From Magnolia sinica (taxonomy: Eukaryota > Streptophyta > Magnoliopsida > Magnoliales > Magnoliaceae), in contig NC_080574.1 in NCBI RefSeq assembly GCF_029962835.1, positions 27,254,001 through 27,318,000 of the forward strand: a stretch of DNA of 64,000 bases, written 5' to 3'. Position 1 is the stretch's first letter; each line of letters begins with the position of its first letter. This document shows positions 24,116 to 35,031 of the stretch, piece by piece. Under the pieces are notes generated by a model. That model did not search any database and was not told the origin of the DNA. It saw only the letters and a program-made list of their open reading frames with translations. A program made the translations under genes and the position numbers.

Positions 24116-24483
24116 GTTAAGTTTGCCCTGCTGAATTTCATGTTTGCCCCGCTCAATTTCATGTTTGCCTCATTGATTTCCTAGTTTGTCTTGCTGATTT
24201 TCTAGTTTGCCCTGCTGATTTTCTAGTTTACCCCGCTGATTTTCATGTTTGCCCCGCTGATTTTCTAGTTTGCTCAGCTGATTTTCTAGTTTGCCCCGCT
24301 AATTTCATTGTTTGCCCCGCTAATTTTCTAGTTTGCCCCGTTGATTTTCATATTTGCCCCGTTGATTTTCTAGTTTGCCACGCTGATTTTCTAGTTTGCC
24401 CCGCTGATTTTCTAGTTTGCCCCGGCTGATTTTCTAGTTTGCCCCGCTAATTTTTTAGTTTGCCCTACTAATTTTATAGTTTA
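24116..24483 (-). repeat. 21-bp minisatellite, long reverse array (left part)
   Basis: About seventeen reverse units, mostly TGATTTTCTAGTTTGCCCCGC. The array is interrupted at 24484 by a solo LTR and continues at 28619. The GTTTA of one unit is the duplicated target. Confidence 0.85.
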
Positions 24484-25439
24484 TGTAAGACCCGTGTCCT
24501 AATCCGTACTGTTCCGTTAGCTTCCGCGGTCCTTCCGGTCAAATTTCGGCAACCTTCACACCATATCCGACGTTTGCGCGCGATCCGAAGCTAGGTCCTG
24601 CACACCGACGTCGGCTCGATCCGAAACCTATGTCTTGGCGACCGCGTCGTCGCCGCGGTTCCAACGCCGCGACTTGGGCACCGAACCGATACCCAGGCAA
24701 GAAGATGCCGATCTGCGTTTATTTCGAAGAAACATCGCGCGTTGCAGATTTCGAGGGAATCTCTACAATTAGTCCCATCAATCAACTATTAATGCAAGCC
24801 TTACCTCAAGTACATCAACCCATTCCCTCCTTTTTCAAAAGTCTACTCTCTTTCCACCTCACCATTCCTCTTTTTCTCATTTTCAACCACAACTATCTCT
24901 CTTCTCCACCAATTTCAAACTAAGCCTTACCTCTCATCACTCCCTTTCTTACAACCACCACTCCACCCATTCCTTCATCCATTATTTCTATCTCTCCCTC
25001 TCATTCCCTAGCAATTTTCCAAATCTCATGAGAGCTCCAATATCCAAGCTCTCTCCCAAATAACAAGTGTGGCCCACCCTCTCATCTTTCATCCACACTA
25101 TCAATCTTCCATCAACCTCCATCAAAGTTGAAGCTAAGGAGCATTGAAGTCTAAGGGACCAAGAAGAAGGAAGATAAGGTGGGTGATTTGCCATTATTTT
25201 AAATTTTAGGGCCCACTTGTTGGTGGGACCCATTTGGATGTATGTGATTTAATCAAGAGGGCTCATAGTGGCGGGGTTCCTCTATCTCACCGTATATCTC
25301 TCTCTATCTCTCTCTTTCTTTGTAATGGTGTGGATCCCACCAATATGTGTTACATCTACCCCGTCCATCTACATCAGACGGTGTGGCCCACTCTATTACA
25401 GGTGATGATCCACACCATCCACTGTTTGGATGGGCCCAA

Positions 25440-25447
25440 TGCATCTT

Positions 25448-25478
<31 letters not shown>

Positions 25479-25580
25479 CATATCACATTATATATATTAT
25501 ATATATATATATTATATAAAATATTACATATATATATATATAATATAAGATATATATTATATGTATATGTATACATATTG
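25440..25580. repeat. AT-rich (TA)n tract inside the solo LTR
   Basis: Long TA-dinucleotide runs with interspersed TATATATTATATA words. Open frames here are low-complexity artefacts. Confidence 0.8.
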
Positions 25581-26139
25581 GTGGGCCATGTCCATGTGGG
25601 ACCCACCACAATGATGTGATTATGCAAGTCGTCCAGCGTCCAGGGACGCTGGACGTTGGCAACGTAAAGTGTTAATTGGCATGGCTGTGTGTTTTTTTTT
25701 TTTTTTTAAAAAGAGAGAGAGAAAGAAGTGGTGGACCTCTCATGCAGGCCCCACTTTGATGTACATGCATAATCCAAGCCGTCCATTTCGTTCCCCTGGT
25801 CATTTTAGGCGTTGAGCCGAAAAATGAATACGATCCCTTTTCTTGGTGGGCCATATCATAGGAAACGGTAGTGTTTACCATTGAAAACCACTGGATCTTT
25901 TTATTCGCCAGAAACAGGCCGTATATTGGACTCTATTTGACTGTATCGAGCGGGGGAATGCAATGGACGGAACAGATTTCCTCGATGTGGACCCCACCTG
26001 TGGAAAACCACAGAAAAACCCGAAAAAAAAGGAAGCAGAAGCAGCAGCGCTGCTGCTGCTGTCAGAAGACGCAGGCAGCGCCTGCGGCTGCGCTGCCGCT
26101 GACGGACGGACGGGCGGGCTGGGGGTCATGGCCCCAGCT

Positions 26140-26405
26140 ATGGGCCCCACTTTGATGCGTTTCGACAATCTACACCGTGCATTTGATGGGTCCCCATGGA
26201 CTAGCCGTCCACCCCAAAAATCAGCCATAAACGGAACTCAGGCGGGCCATACCATTTAAAATCATGTGAAGACATACCTAAACATATAAAAACACTTGGT
26301 GGGGCCCACCTGAAATTTGGATGAAGCTGAAACTTGGTCTGAACGGTCAGCCAAGTGGGACGCACCCAATGAGTGGTCTAGATCTATGGACCACATCGCG
26401 GTGGG
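26140..26405. repeat. Core of the Micron-like MITE, without its ends
   Basis: GTGCATTTGATGGGTCCCC, AAAATCATGTGAAGACAT and GAAACTTGGTCTGAAC match 16231-16415 closely. The GGGAAAAGGTAC termini are absent. Confidence 0.6.
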
Positions 26406-26414
26406 CCCCTGACT

Positions 26415-26830
26415 GTGACCTTATGGTCAGTTGGATGTAAAATAAACGTTACAGCGGGCCCATTTGGACGGAAAATAAGTATTACAGTGGGCGCTATCCA
26501 GGCCCACGTGACCTCGGCCCATTTGGACAGAAAATAAATATTACAGTGGGCCCTATCCAAGCCCACGTGACCTCCTCAACAGTTGGATGGCATATAAATG
26601 TCACTATGGGCCCTACTCAAGGTCCACATGACCTTATGAATAAATTAGATGGCAAATAAATATTACATTGGGCCCTACCTGGTCCAAGTGACCTTATGAA
26701 TGGTTGGATGGCAATTAAACCTTACATTGGGCTCAGGTTGGGTGGAAAATAAATATTACCGTGGGCCCCAAGTCCAAGTGACCTTGTCAATGGAATGGAT
26801 GGAAAATAAACATTATGGTAGGCCCCACAT
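26415..26830. repeat. Tandem repeats of about 60-65 bp
   Basis: Six or seven diverged units follow the pattern GTTGGATGG, AAATAAATATTACAGTGGGCCC, then CCACGTGACCT. Each unit looks like a slice of the dispersed MITE core amplified in tandem. A GGCCCA-rich stretch (26940-27140) follows. Confidence 0.65.
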
Positions 26831-28618
26831 GGGACCCACTTATGTATGTATCGAAAACCACACCCTCCATTAGAGTGGGCCCCACCATGATGCATGTGTT
26901 TCATCCAACCCGTCCAATCATTTGGAAATTTTTTTTTAGACCATGCTATGAGGCCCATTGTAATGTATACAAGGCCCACTGGTGTGGCCCACTTGACGAA
27001 TGCAAGGCCCATGTGACTAAACCCATCTTGATGCATTTGTGGCCCGTCATTGAGGCCCACCTTGATATGTATATGTGAGACCCATGTATGAGGCCATTTG
27101 ATGTGTTAGAGGCCCATGCGTCGAGGCCCAATAGGATGAACATAATGTCCCTTGTAGTGTAACTCCACCATAGCATATGTATTGACACTTATAATGAGCC
27201 ACACCTTGGGAGCAATGCTGGTTTGACGTCCACATTGATAATGTTGGTTAAATGTCCGCATTATAACTCTCCCCAAGGCCCACCGATAGGCCCATACTTG
27301 TGGTAAGTAGGCCGTCTAGGCCCATCTCCGTATGCACAGAGCCCATCTCTTTATATACGTTTAGTATAGATCCATGACCCATGATCATTCGCATCATATG
27401 TATGCCTGATGTGAGGAGTGACCGATCATAGCATATGCCTTCGGGCAGACTGTTTATGGGCTCCCTGATAGGCGGAGTTGCCCCATATAAGTGCATGGTA
27501 CATGCAGGACTGTTGCATGACTGATAGTGTGATTCATGCACTTGCATTTGTGTGATTGTAGTTACTGTATGCCCTAGCGACATCAGGGTCATAGCCTCCA
27601 CAGACACATCGTGGATGGCAGGATTGGATACCGAAAATATTTGGTTCTAGCATACGGGCGCCATAGATGTCCCTGGGTGAAAATTCCTAAACCCGATGGT
27701 ACCAAAGGATGACTCCAACGTCGAGACCGAGTGGATATATGAGCGCATGAGGGCCGAATACCAGGAGGCCGCGTCTCCCACTGTATCGTGGTCGGTTGGA
27801 AAGGAGTGTGGCCTTACTCGCCCTAGGGTAGGGGGCAATACTAGGCTGAGTTTGACCAGCTCGCGAATGGGTCCGCTATCGACGTGCCGGATAGGTATTG
27901 GCAGACTATTGGCCAGGCGGATAGTGAGGTTTCTTACGCTCACTTGGACTGTGCGGCTAGGAGAGCGACAGTGTCATTTGGAGTGTATTGAACCCCGGTG
28001 ATTATCCAGAATGAGAACTGTACTGATACATGTTGAGGATTGGCATGCTTGAGTTGCATCTCGCATCGCATGGCTATGTTATGGCCGATAGCATTCATAT
28101 CTTGCACCGCATAGCCTTGGTACGGCTGATTGCATTCATGTGCTCATCACCATGATTCCTAATTACTCTTACCTTGCATTTTGAGCACGCTTATATTGCG
28201 CACATACTTACACCACCCTCTAAGCTTTCTATAAGCTTATGCATGATTGATGCGTGCAGGTGACGCCAGGACGCAGTCACAGCCATAGTCTCGCTGTAGT
28301 TGGAGCGTGCAGCCGAGCTTCTGGAGTTTTGCTTGTTTTGTTACATTGTATTTTCCCTTTCTTTTGCATTGTACTAAAAAGTTTTTGATCATAGTGGATT
28401 TTGTGGTGGTGTTCTTGTGGTTATTGTTTGTGGGTTATGCTTTTGTTATGCTCATTATGAATCAAACTGATGATTTGAAACCCTCCTTGTAGTATCCCAG
28501 GATCGGAACCTGGTGAATGGGTGTCGGGATCCGAAAATGGGGTTCTACGGAGGCTATCGGCGCCGGATTCGGCGATCGGGAATTTTGTGATCCCGGTTTC
28601 CGAGTTCGGGGCGTGATA

Positions 28619-28976
28619 GTTTACCCCACTGATTTCATAGTTTGTCCCGCTGATTTTCTAGTTTGCCCCACTGATTTTCATGTTTGCCCCACTGATTTTC
28701 TAGTTTGCCCCGCTGATTTCATAGTTTGCCCCGCTGATTTCATAGTTTGCCTCGCTGATTTTCTAGTTTGCCCTGCTGATTTCATAGTTTGCCCCGCTGA
28801 TTTTCATAGTTTGCCCCGCTGATTTTCATGTTTGCCCCGCTGATTTCCTAGTTTGCCCTGCTGATTTTCTAATTTGCCTTGCTGATTTTCTAGTTTACCC
28901 AGCTGATTTTCTAGTTTCCCTCGTTTAATTTCACGTTTACCCCTCTGAATTTCTAGTTTGCCCTGCTCAATTTCAT
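28619..28976 (-). repeat. 21-bp minisatellite, long reverse array (right part)
   Basis: Continuation of the array at 24116-24483 after the solo LTR. About sixteen units follow, then the array is interrupted again by a hAT at 28977. Confidence 0.85.
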
Positions 28977-29656
28977 GTACAGCTGAAAGTTGGGCGGGTT
29001 CAACCCGACTTACCTGTGACCGACCTAACATTGGGTTAGGCTCGGGTAGGATATATCAGGTCCAATCTCAAGCTTGGGCTATACAAACACCAACTCGATA
29101 AAACTTAAGTTGAGCTTGGGTTAAGGTCTCAGGTTGCCTGACCCAACCCAAACCCAATCAATATATTACTTACTTATAAATTATAATTGAGTGTGGATTG
29201 TTTGTGTAGAAGGTACACTAGTGATGTCGGGTCTCATTTGTCCACGTCATTTTCAAGGACTCAAGCTAACAAGATATGTCGGATTTCTCTCTCCCAAATA
29301 GATTACGTGCTATGCTACATGACTTTTTAAAGGAGTAGTCCTATATTTTAGCTTGGTTTTTTAAAGAAAAAAAATGAAGTTCTTTATGATGAATAATCAC
29401 ATATATAATTAATAAAATCATCGATACAAAAAATAAGTCCTATATTGAAATATAATAAACTAATGTAATAACAAAAATATTAGCCTGTATACACCCAACC
29501 AACCCAATCAACACATCGAGCCCTCTTGGGTTCGGCTTGGGTTGAGAATTCCCAACCCAAGATTGGGTTGGGTTGGGTCAAAGTTTAGGTATAGGAACCT
29601 TGGGTTGGGTTAGGGTTGAACATCAACCTGAACTAACCGACCCGACTTTCAGCCCT
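28977..29656. mobile_element. Non-autonomous hAT element, about 680 bp
   Basis: The ends are GTACAGCTGAAAGTTGGGC and CCGACTTTCAGCCCT. A perfect 8-bp duplication AATTTCAT lies at 28969-28976 and 29657-29664, inside a minisatellite unit. Subterminal CCCAACC/GGGTTGG words are abundant. It is the same family as the outer element at 14870-17026. Confidence 0.82.
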
Positions 29657-29790
29657 AATTTCATATTTGCCTTGATCAATTTCATGTTTTACCCGTTAAA
29701 TTTCTAGTTTTCCCCACTCAATTTCATGTTTGTCTTGCTCAATTTCATATTTGCCCCGCTAAATTTCCAGTTTAACCGCGAAGTGATTGA
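29657..29790 (-). repeat. 21-bp minisatellite, tail of the reverse array
   Basis: Five or six diverged units resume after the hAT insertion. Confidence 0.65.
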
Positions 29791-30059
29791 AATTGACCAC
29801 GAACTGAATGAAATGGAATTTCGACCATCGACCCGATGGAATCTTGAAAAATTAGGTTGGTTGGCTAAATTAGCTTCTCCTACCCCAAAATCATATGTGG
29901 TACGTTAAGTAAATCATTCTAGTTTAGGAGATATGCTTGTTAAATAAATAGACAAAGAAATAAATTAAAAGATAGAAAAATATTTTTATATACTTATATA
30001 TACAGATTTACTTAATTATGTATTAGAGAAAAATGTAAGGGAGAAAAAATTCTCCATGT

Positions 30060-30160
30060 AAAAAAAAAAAAAATGCCGGACTGTCGCGGCACTACCGCCA
30101 GTTCGGCGGCAAGCTGCCGCCGAACCGGCGGTAGTGCTGCGGTAGTCTGTAGCAAATTTT
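30060..30160. repeat. GC-rich hairpin
   Basis: CTGTCGCGGCACTACCGCC pairs imperfectly with GGCGGTAGTGCTGCGGTAG. A second CCGCC/GGCGG pairing lies in the loop (GGCGGCAAGCTGCCGCC). It is preceded by an A run and followed by T-rich DNA, as in the left hairpin at 19422-19516. Confidence 0.7.
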
Positions 30161-30179
30161 ATTTTATTTTTTTAATGTT

Positions 30180-30811
30180 ACTTTTGTGGGTCCCATCATG
30201 AGGTCTATGTTATATCCAAACCGTCCATCTATTTGGTGAGCTCATATTAAAGCTTGAGAAGAAAAATAAGATAGATCTAGCTATCAAGTGGACCACACTG
30301 TAAAAGGCAGTGGGGAATTGAACGTCTACCATTGAAACCCTTTTAGGGGTTACAGATGTTTTGGATCATTATGAATTTTTTTTCCCCTCTTCATTCAGGC
30401 CTTTGTGACCTTATGAATGGATTGGATGGAAAATAAATGCTATGGTGGGCTCTACAAAATTTTTAACGGTGAAAATCAATTTTCCCGCTGGTCTTTGTGG
30501 TGTGGTCCAGTTGATCTTTGGATATGAATTTTTTTTTGGGATAATGCTCCGAAATGATCTCGAAATATGGATGAACGTTGTGGATATAATAAATACATAG
30601 CTGTGGGGCCATGTAACTTTGATCTCTTTTGAGCCGTTCGCACAACTCTCGGTTGGAGGAGCGTCAGCGCTCGATCTTCGAAAGGAAGGCAGGGGTATTT
30701 TCGTCCTGAAATTCCAACTCCGTACGAGGAGGTCCAAGTGCGTATTCTAAGTTTGTATTGCTTCAAAGAAACCGCTGGATAAAAGGTGGGGTCCACATTC
30801 GTAAATTTCTC
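30180..30811 (-). repeat. Right terminal inverted repeat of the 12-kb element
   Basis: Reverse complement of the left arm at 18783-19430. The match ends exactly at the 9-bp duplication CGCCTCTTA (30812-30820). Confidence 0.8.
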
Positions 30812-30820
30812 CGCCTCTTA

Positions 30821-31697
30821 AGCGCGGAAACGGGTGAGATGTCTCCGTCTAGAGATCTGTTTTAGAAAAACTCATGTTTTGATAAGCTTTTATTTCGAGA
30901 GATTGGATCTTGTTTATTTTAATTGTAAATGGCTCGAGAGAAAACAAAGGCGTTGATCTTGGATCAAGCCTCACCAACCCGAATTTCCTGGCTTTTGTGT
31001 GTACACTGTCTCACATCCAAGCTACAAGAGGCACACATGAAAACTAATCCTGGCCGTCAAATTTATGTCCCTCATCTTGGATGGAGCATACGCTAAAAAA
31101 TGCACCCGTTGGATGAGCCTATCAATCCAATCAGTGTCTGGACAATGGATGATTGAAGTGCCACCATGGTGTTTGTATGAGATCCAACCAGTCCGGTATG
31201 ATCGCTCTCCCGCGAAAAATGAGATCTACAGTAATCAGGCTGATCTAATTAGCGAGTTGCCCACAAACTTAGAAAGCAATGAACAACATCCAAAAGCCTT
31301 CAAATTTAAGTGAAGGTACACCTGATAGTCTGCTGTATAAAGTATAAACACTGCAATGGACCCAGTTGGAAGCTAGTTGGAGCCTAATCCATTCACCTGG
31401 TCGACCAGTTTTGCCCACTAATGTTAGAGCATGAGCCTAAAAAATGAGGTAGATCCAGAATTTAAGTGAGCTATATAACAAGAAACAATAGAAAATGAAC
31501 ACCCACAGTTGAAAATAAGCCTTTCTGTATTTTTAAATCATATGAATATCGCAGTGCATCTAGAAAGGTTTCACCATTGAGCATTTCCCTCTCTAGCTTT
31601 TCCTGTGACATGGCCGCTCAAGTTTTGGATCTGTCTCGATTTTGGGCACATGTCCAGACGTAAGCTAACAAAACAAATAACCAGTGGTATTTCTCAC
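30821..31697. other. Intergenic; no gene seen
   Basis: The stretch contains decayed dispersed-core sequence (31400-31670) but no recognisable exon. The 82-codon open frame at 31065 has no family features. Confidence 0.4.
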
Positions 31698-31842
31698 TAA
31701 CACCCAGATCCATGGCTCAAGTGGTAAACTAAGTGAAGATAGTTTCAACACTGAAGTCTTGGTATCAGCTCCCTAGGCAGGGTGGCTAAAGTGGGGTGTA
31801 TACTAATAAGTTAACCCAATAAAAATTTTTAAAAAAGGGTAC
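31698..31842 (+). mobile_element. tRNA-derived SINE
   Basis: CATGGCTCAAGTGGTAAAC matches an A box, and GTCTTGGTATCAGCTCCC sits at the B-box distance. It ends in an A-rich tail. ATTTCTCAC flanks it at 31689-31697 and 31843-31851, extending imperfectly to about 16 bp. A second, 3'-only piece (GTGGCTAACAGTGGGGTGTG) follows at about 31880-31935 with the same flanking motif after it. Confidence 0.65.
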
Positions 31843-31935
31843 ATTTCTCACCCACATCACCGCGCGGCCAGTTTCACTAGTGGGGTGGCTAACAGTGGGG
31901 TGTGTACTAATAAGCTAACCCATTAATAATAATAG

Positions 31936-32860
31936 TAAGTATATTTCTCACCAACGTCACGGTGGGCAGTGGCCCGTTTCAGATCGATTTGGTGCAGAGC
32001 TTATTGGAAAATTAGTCACTATTTTTCGTAATACTTGCACTGGAACCGTCTATCCTCTGGCAACTATTTTGAATGGCCCACCATCAATGTTCAATGAGAG
32101 AGGGTCTTGGCTGAAGCTCGGAACCAGTGATGTCAGTGGACCTGATTGCAGGGTCCACCTCAACGTATGCACTGTATATCCACGCTGTCCTTCTCATCTG
32201 TTTTGCTAGATTATTTTATATATGGCATAGTCCTAAGAACGAAGGAGATAGAAATTTCAGGTGGACCACACCACAGGAAACGATGAATATTGACCATTAA
32301 AAAACTTTTTTGAGCTAAAAAAGTTTTGGATCATGTTGATATATATATATTCCAGTTCATCCAAGTCTGTGTGCCCTTAGCAACAGGTTTGATGGTCCAT
32401 AAACATTACGGTGGATCATAGAAAGTTTTTAACAGTGGGCATTCAATGACTGCTGTTTCTTGTGGTGTGGTCTGCCTAAAATTTGTTTCTACTTCATTTT
32501 TGGGAGCATGCCCTAAAATAAGGACACATAACAGATGGATGGCATGGATAAATGCATAGATCAAGGTATGCCCTATGGTCAAGGTCCCACTTAGCTCGTT
32601 ATGGTCGCGCTAGTTCAATGAGAGAGGCCGTTAGATTGCCTACAACTGAGGGCTGAAAATGACCAATTCTAATAAAAGAGTGTCATTTGATCATTATCAA
32701 ATATAGACCTAATGTGAAAAATAAAAATTTCCCTTGACTAAAAATGCCTTTGCCCTTCTGACTGTGGAATCTACATTTAACGAGTTCACATGCTGTTCTT
32801 TTATTAAATTATATCATAATTATTAAAAAAAAATTAACAACCCATATTATTATTGGCAAG
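31936..32860. other. MITE core and AT-rich DNA; no gene
   Basis: 32150-32590 is a copy of the dispersed MITE core: CAGGTGGACCACACCACAGG, then AAAAGTTTTGGATCA, then GTGGTGTGGTC. Its terminal arms are not recognisable. The rest is AT-rich. Confidence 0.45.
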
Positions 32861-33120
32861 CAATCTACATTTCATATGTTTAATTGATCCATTGATCATG
32901 AAATATTTTCTTACTACATTTCATATGTTTAATTGATCTATTGATCATGAAATATTTTCTTACTATCTTCGTCCACATCTTTTGTAAGCCTCTTTGTACT
33001 AAATCATTAGGACCTTTTAGAAATGTCACGGCCAAAGTTTGACACCTGCTGCCAACCTAACACAGCCTTTCATTATTTTGCGCTTGGAACTGGCAAGGAG
33101 TGCAACCCTCCTCCCTTCTT

Positions 33121-34064
33121 CGATTGCATACTGAGTTACTCGGTAGGCTTTTATCATTATGAGTACACTCACTTGGGATTACTTTGAATGTATATGGTAT
33201 ATCCACACCGTCCATCCAATTCTCCAGCTCATTTTAGTTGTGGAGACCAAAAATTTAATTATATAAAAATATCAAGTGGAACACACTATAGGAACAGTGG
33301 GAATAATGACTTACACCGTTGAAATCTTGATAGGGCCAACGGTGATGTTTATTTGTCATCCAACCTGTTCATTCGATCAAAAAGACATGGATGAACGGAA
33401 AAATCAAATAATAGCTTGATCCAAAACCTACGTGACTCCCAAAAGTTTTTCAACGGTAGAATTTCAATTCACACTGTTTCCCATGGTGAGGTCCAATTGA
33501 GCTTTGTATATACTTTATTTTTTGTCTCAAGCCTTAGAATTATCTTTTAAAATGGATGAACGGAGTGGATAAAATACATAAATCACGGTAGACCCCAAAG
33601 AGTTTACTCAGTACGCTTAGGGCCCGTTTGGCCGGGTGGATTGGAAGGGTTTGAATGGTATTAGGGTGGATGGCATGGATTTCTAGGTAATAATGGTGTT
33701 GTCGGTGGATTGTCTGGAGATCCAGGGGATTGATATATCCCTGGATTGCTATATCCAGTCTGTTTGGCGCGCCCGGCCAATCCCGGTTTTAAACTTTCTC
33801 ATCCCATCTAATCCCTCAAACCAAACACGTCGCAGGCAAAGTTGAAGGATTAGGGTGGATTTGATGGGATTTAAATGTAATGATGGTGATGTCAGCGGAT
33901 TGTCTTGAGATACTTGGGATTGGGATCAGATCACCGACTCTTGTTTGGCACGCCAGGCTAATCTCAGGATTTGACTTCCAATCCCTTCCAATACCATCCA
34001 ATCCCTTCCAATCCGACCGGCCAAACGGGCCCTTAGGGTACTGAGTTACTCGGTACGGAATCCG
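33121..34064. mobile_element. Mutator-like MITE interrupted by a Tourist element
   Basis: The left end is CGATTGCATACTGAGTTACTC and the right end GAGTTACTCGGTACGGAATCCG. Flanks CCTCCCTTCTT (33110-33120) and CTTCCCCTCTT (34065-34075) agree at 9 of 11 positions. Without the insertion at 33620-34032 it is about 528 bp, close to its relative at 18233-18773. Duplication copy 2 lacks it. Confidence 0.7.
33620..34032. mobile_element. Tourist (PIF/Harbinger) MITE, 413 bp
   Basis: The ends GGGCCCGTTTGGCCGG and CCGGCCAAACGGGCCC are perfect inverted repeats. The 3-bp duplication TTA (33617-33619 and 34033-34035) is diagnostic of PIF/Harbinger. The interior repeats ATCC/GGAT words and is non-coding. It inserted into the right arm of the surrounding Mutator-like MITE. 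Confidence 0.9.
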
Positions 34065-34385
34065 CTTCCCCTCTTCGGACTTGCAACTTGCAATGAGATT
34101 GATCATTGACAGTGGAGTACTTGTAGCAACAGTCATAAAATTCTCTTTAATTATTCACATTCACACCCACACCCACACACCCAACAGTTACGATCATCAG
34201 ACCATCTCTACATGTGGGCCCGATGGAGCCACATGTGTTAGTAGGAAGATGGAAAAAAAGGGGACCTCTTGAATAAGAGTAAGATAGATTCCACGGTACG
34301 TTACCCGTACTGAATTGTAAATAGGTGTGTCATGTGATCCACTGGCACCTTATGGCGCTTGATGTGCGGCCACCCAGAAATTCTA

Positions 34386-34958
34386 CACGTGGCATAAATC
34401 AAACCTACTAAATTCGAAACTTGCAGTATCTATGTCACGGTCCCAATATCAGATTGGTTGATCAATCTCTAACGTCCGATTCATCAGATGGGCCACCCTG
34501 TGGATGCCCCACAATGTGGGAAACAATTTCTTTTTTGTAACAAGCGTACAAAACGATTTTATTTTATTTTTTTAAAATAGAAAAATCATTTAAAAGCTGT
34601 CCATGTGGCCCAGCTGCGGAATGAAAGACCAGAAAAACGAAGTAGTGATGTATACCTCAATCTCAAACATGTGCAGCATTCCCACGTGTGGATGTACTTA
34701 TTACACCCATGTTCTTCCTTCCTAGGTAACCTACACTCACGTGCACTGCATGTGCTCAGTTCAGGAAGAATAAAAGAACTGGTACATTAGATTCTTCCAA
34801 AACTACTCTCACATTCCAATGAAATAAGAACTAAGGAAAAATATATACAAATCTAGATTCAATTACCGATTGCAATTAAGACAAATCTGACCGTTGAATT
34901 TCATATATTATATAGAAAAAAAAAACACCCAAATTCCTATCAATCGAAGTTATAAATA
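34386..34958 (+). promoter_or_regulatory. Promoter of root-cap gene copy 1
   Basis: A TATA box (TATAAATA, 34951-34958) lies 74-81 bp before the start codon. Upstream are CACGTGGC (34386-34393), CACGTG (34683-34688) and another CACGTG (34738-34743). These ACGT-core elements are typical of abscisic-acid and seed-regulated plant promoters. The first two are conserved in copy 2; the third reads TACGTG there. Regulation by bZIP factors is inference. Confidence 0.55.
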
Positions 34959-35031
34959 GATGTTTGAGTAATGTCTTCGTCCATCCTCTGTTAGAGTGTG
35001 TGTGTGTGTGTGTGGAGTAGGACACTACAAC

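Larger units (their letters stand above)
24484..28618. mobile_element. 4.1-kb solo LTR or large non-coding LTR element
   Basis: It begins TGTAAGACCCGTGTCC and ends TTCGGGGCGTGATA. The 5-bp sequence GTTTA lies on both sides (24479-24483 and 28619-28623), matching an LTR-type target duplication. The termini (near TG...CA) and the GGGGCGTGA ending recall large Ty3/gypsy LTRs; that family call is inference. No internal domain, primer-binding site or coding frame was found, so it is best read as a solo LTR left by recombination between LTRs. It contains nested material: (TA)n near 25447-25580, dispersed GGGCCCAC cores and tandem repeats at 26415-26830. It is a fossil with no coding potential. Confidence 0.7.
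18783..30811. mobile_element. 12-kb Mutator-like element with long inverted repeats
   Basis: It begins GAGAAATCTACGACTGTGG and ends CCACATTCGTAAATTTCTC. A perfect 9-bp duplication CGCCTCTTA lies at 18774-18782 and 30812-30820. The left arm (18783 to about 19430) and right arm (about 30180-30811) are inverted copies of roughly 650 bp, about three quarters identical by eye. They share landmarks such as ACCTCCTCGTACGG, TTACAGTGTGGTCCACTTGA and CCAAATAGATGGACGGTTTGGA. Long terminal arms with 9-bp duplications are typical of Mutator-like elements. No transposase was found, so it is non-autonomous. The interior is built from 21-bp repeats, SINE-bearing AT-rich blocks and GC hairpins, and was later enlarged by a solo LTR and a hAT. 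It measured roughly 7.2 kb before those two insertions. Confidence 0.82.

Noticed and set aside
25234-25627. Tyrosine/isoleucine-rich frames of about 100 codons
   Set aside because: Low-complexity translation of the (TA)n tract inside the solo LTR.
20020-29031. Long frames of GKLENQ or DFIVCPA heptads as possible repeat proteins
   Set aside because: They arise mechanically from a 21-bp repeat, appear on either strand with orientation, and lack start context or flanking exons.
34996-35031. Upstream in-frame ATG of root-cap gene copy 1 adding MCVCVCGVGHYN
   Set aside because: It lies in a GT microsatellite absent from copy 2 and would bury the signal peptide; MAMNTHT is shared.
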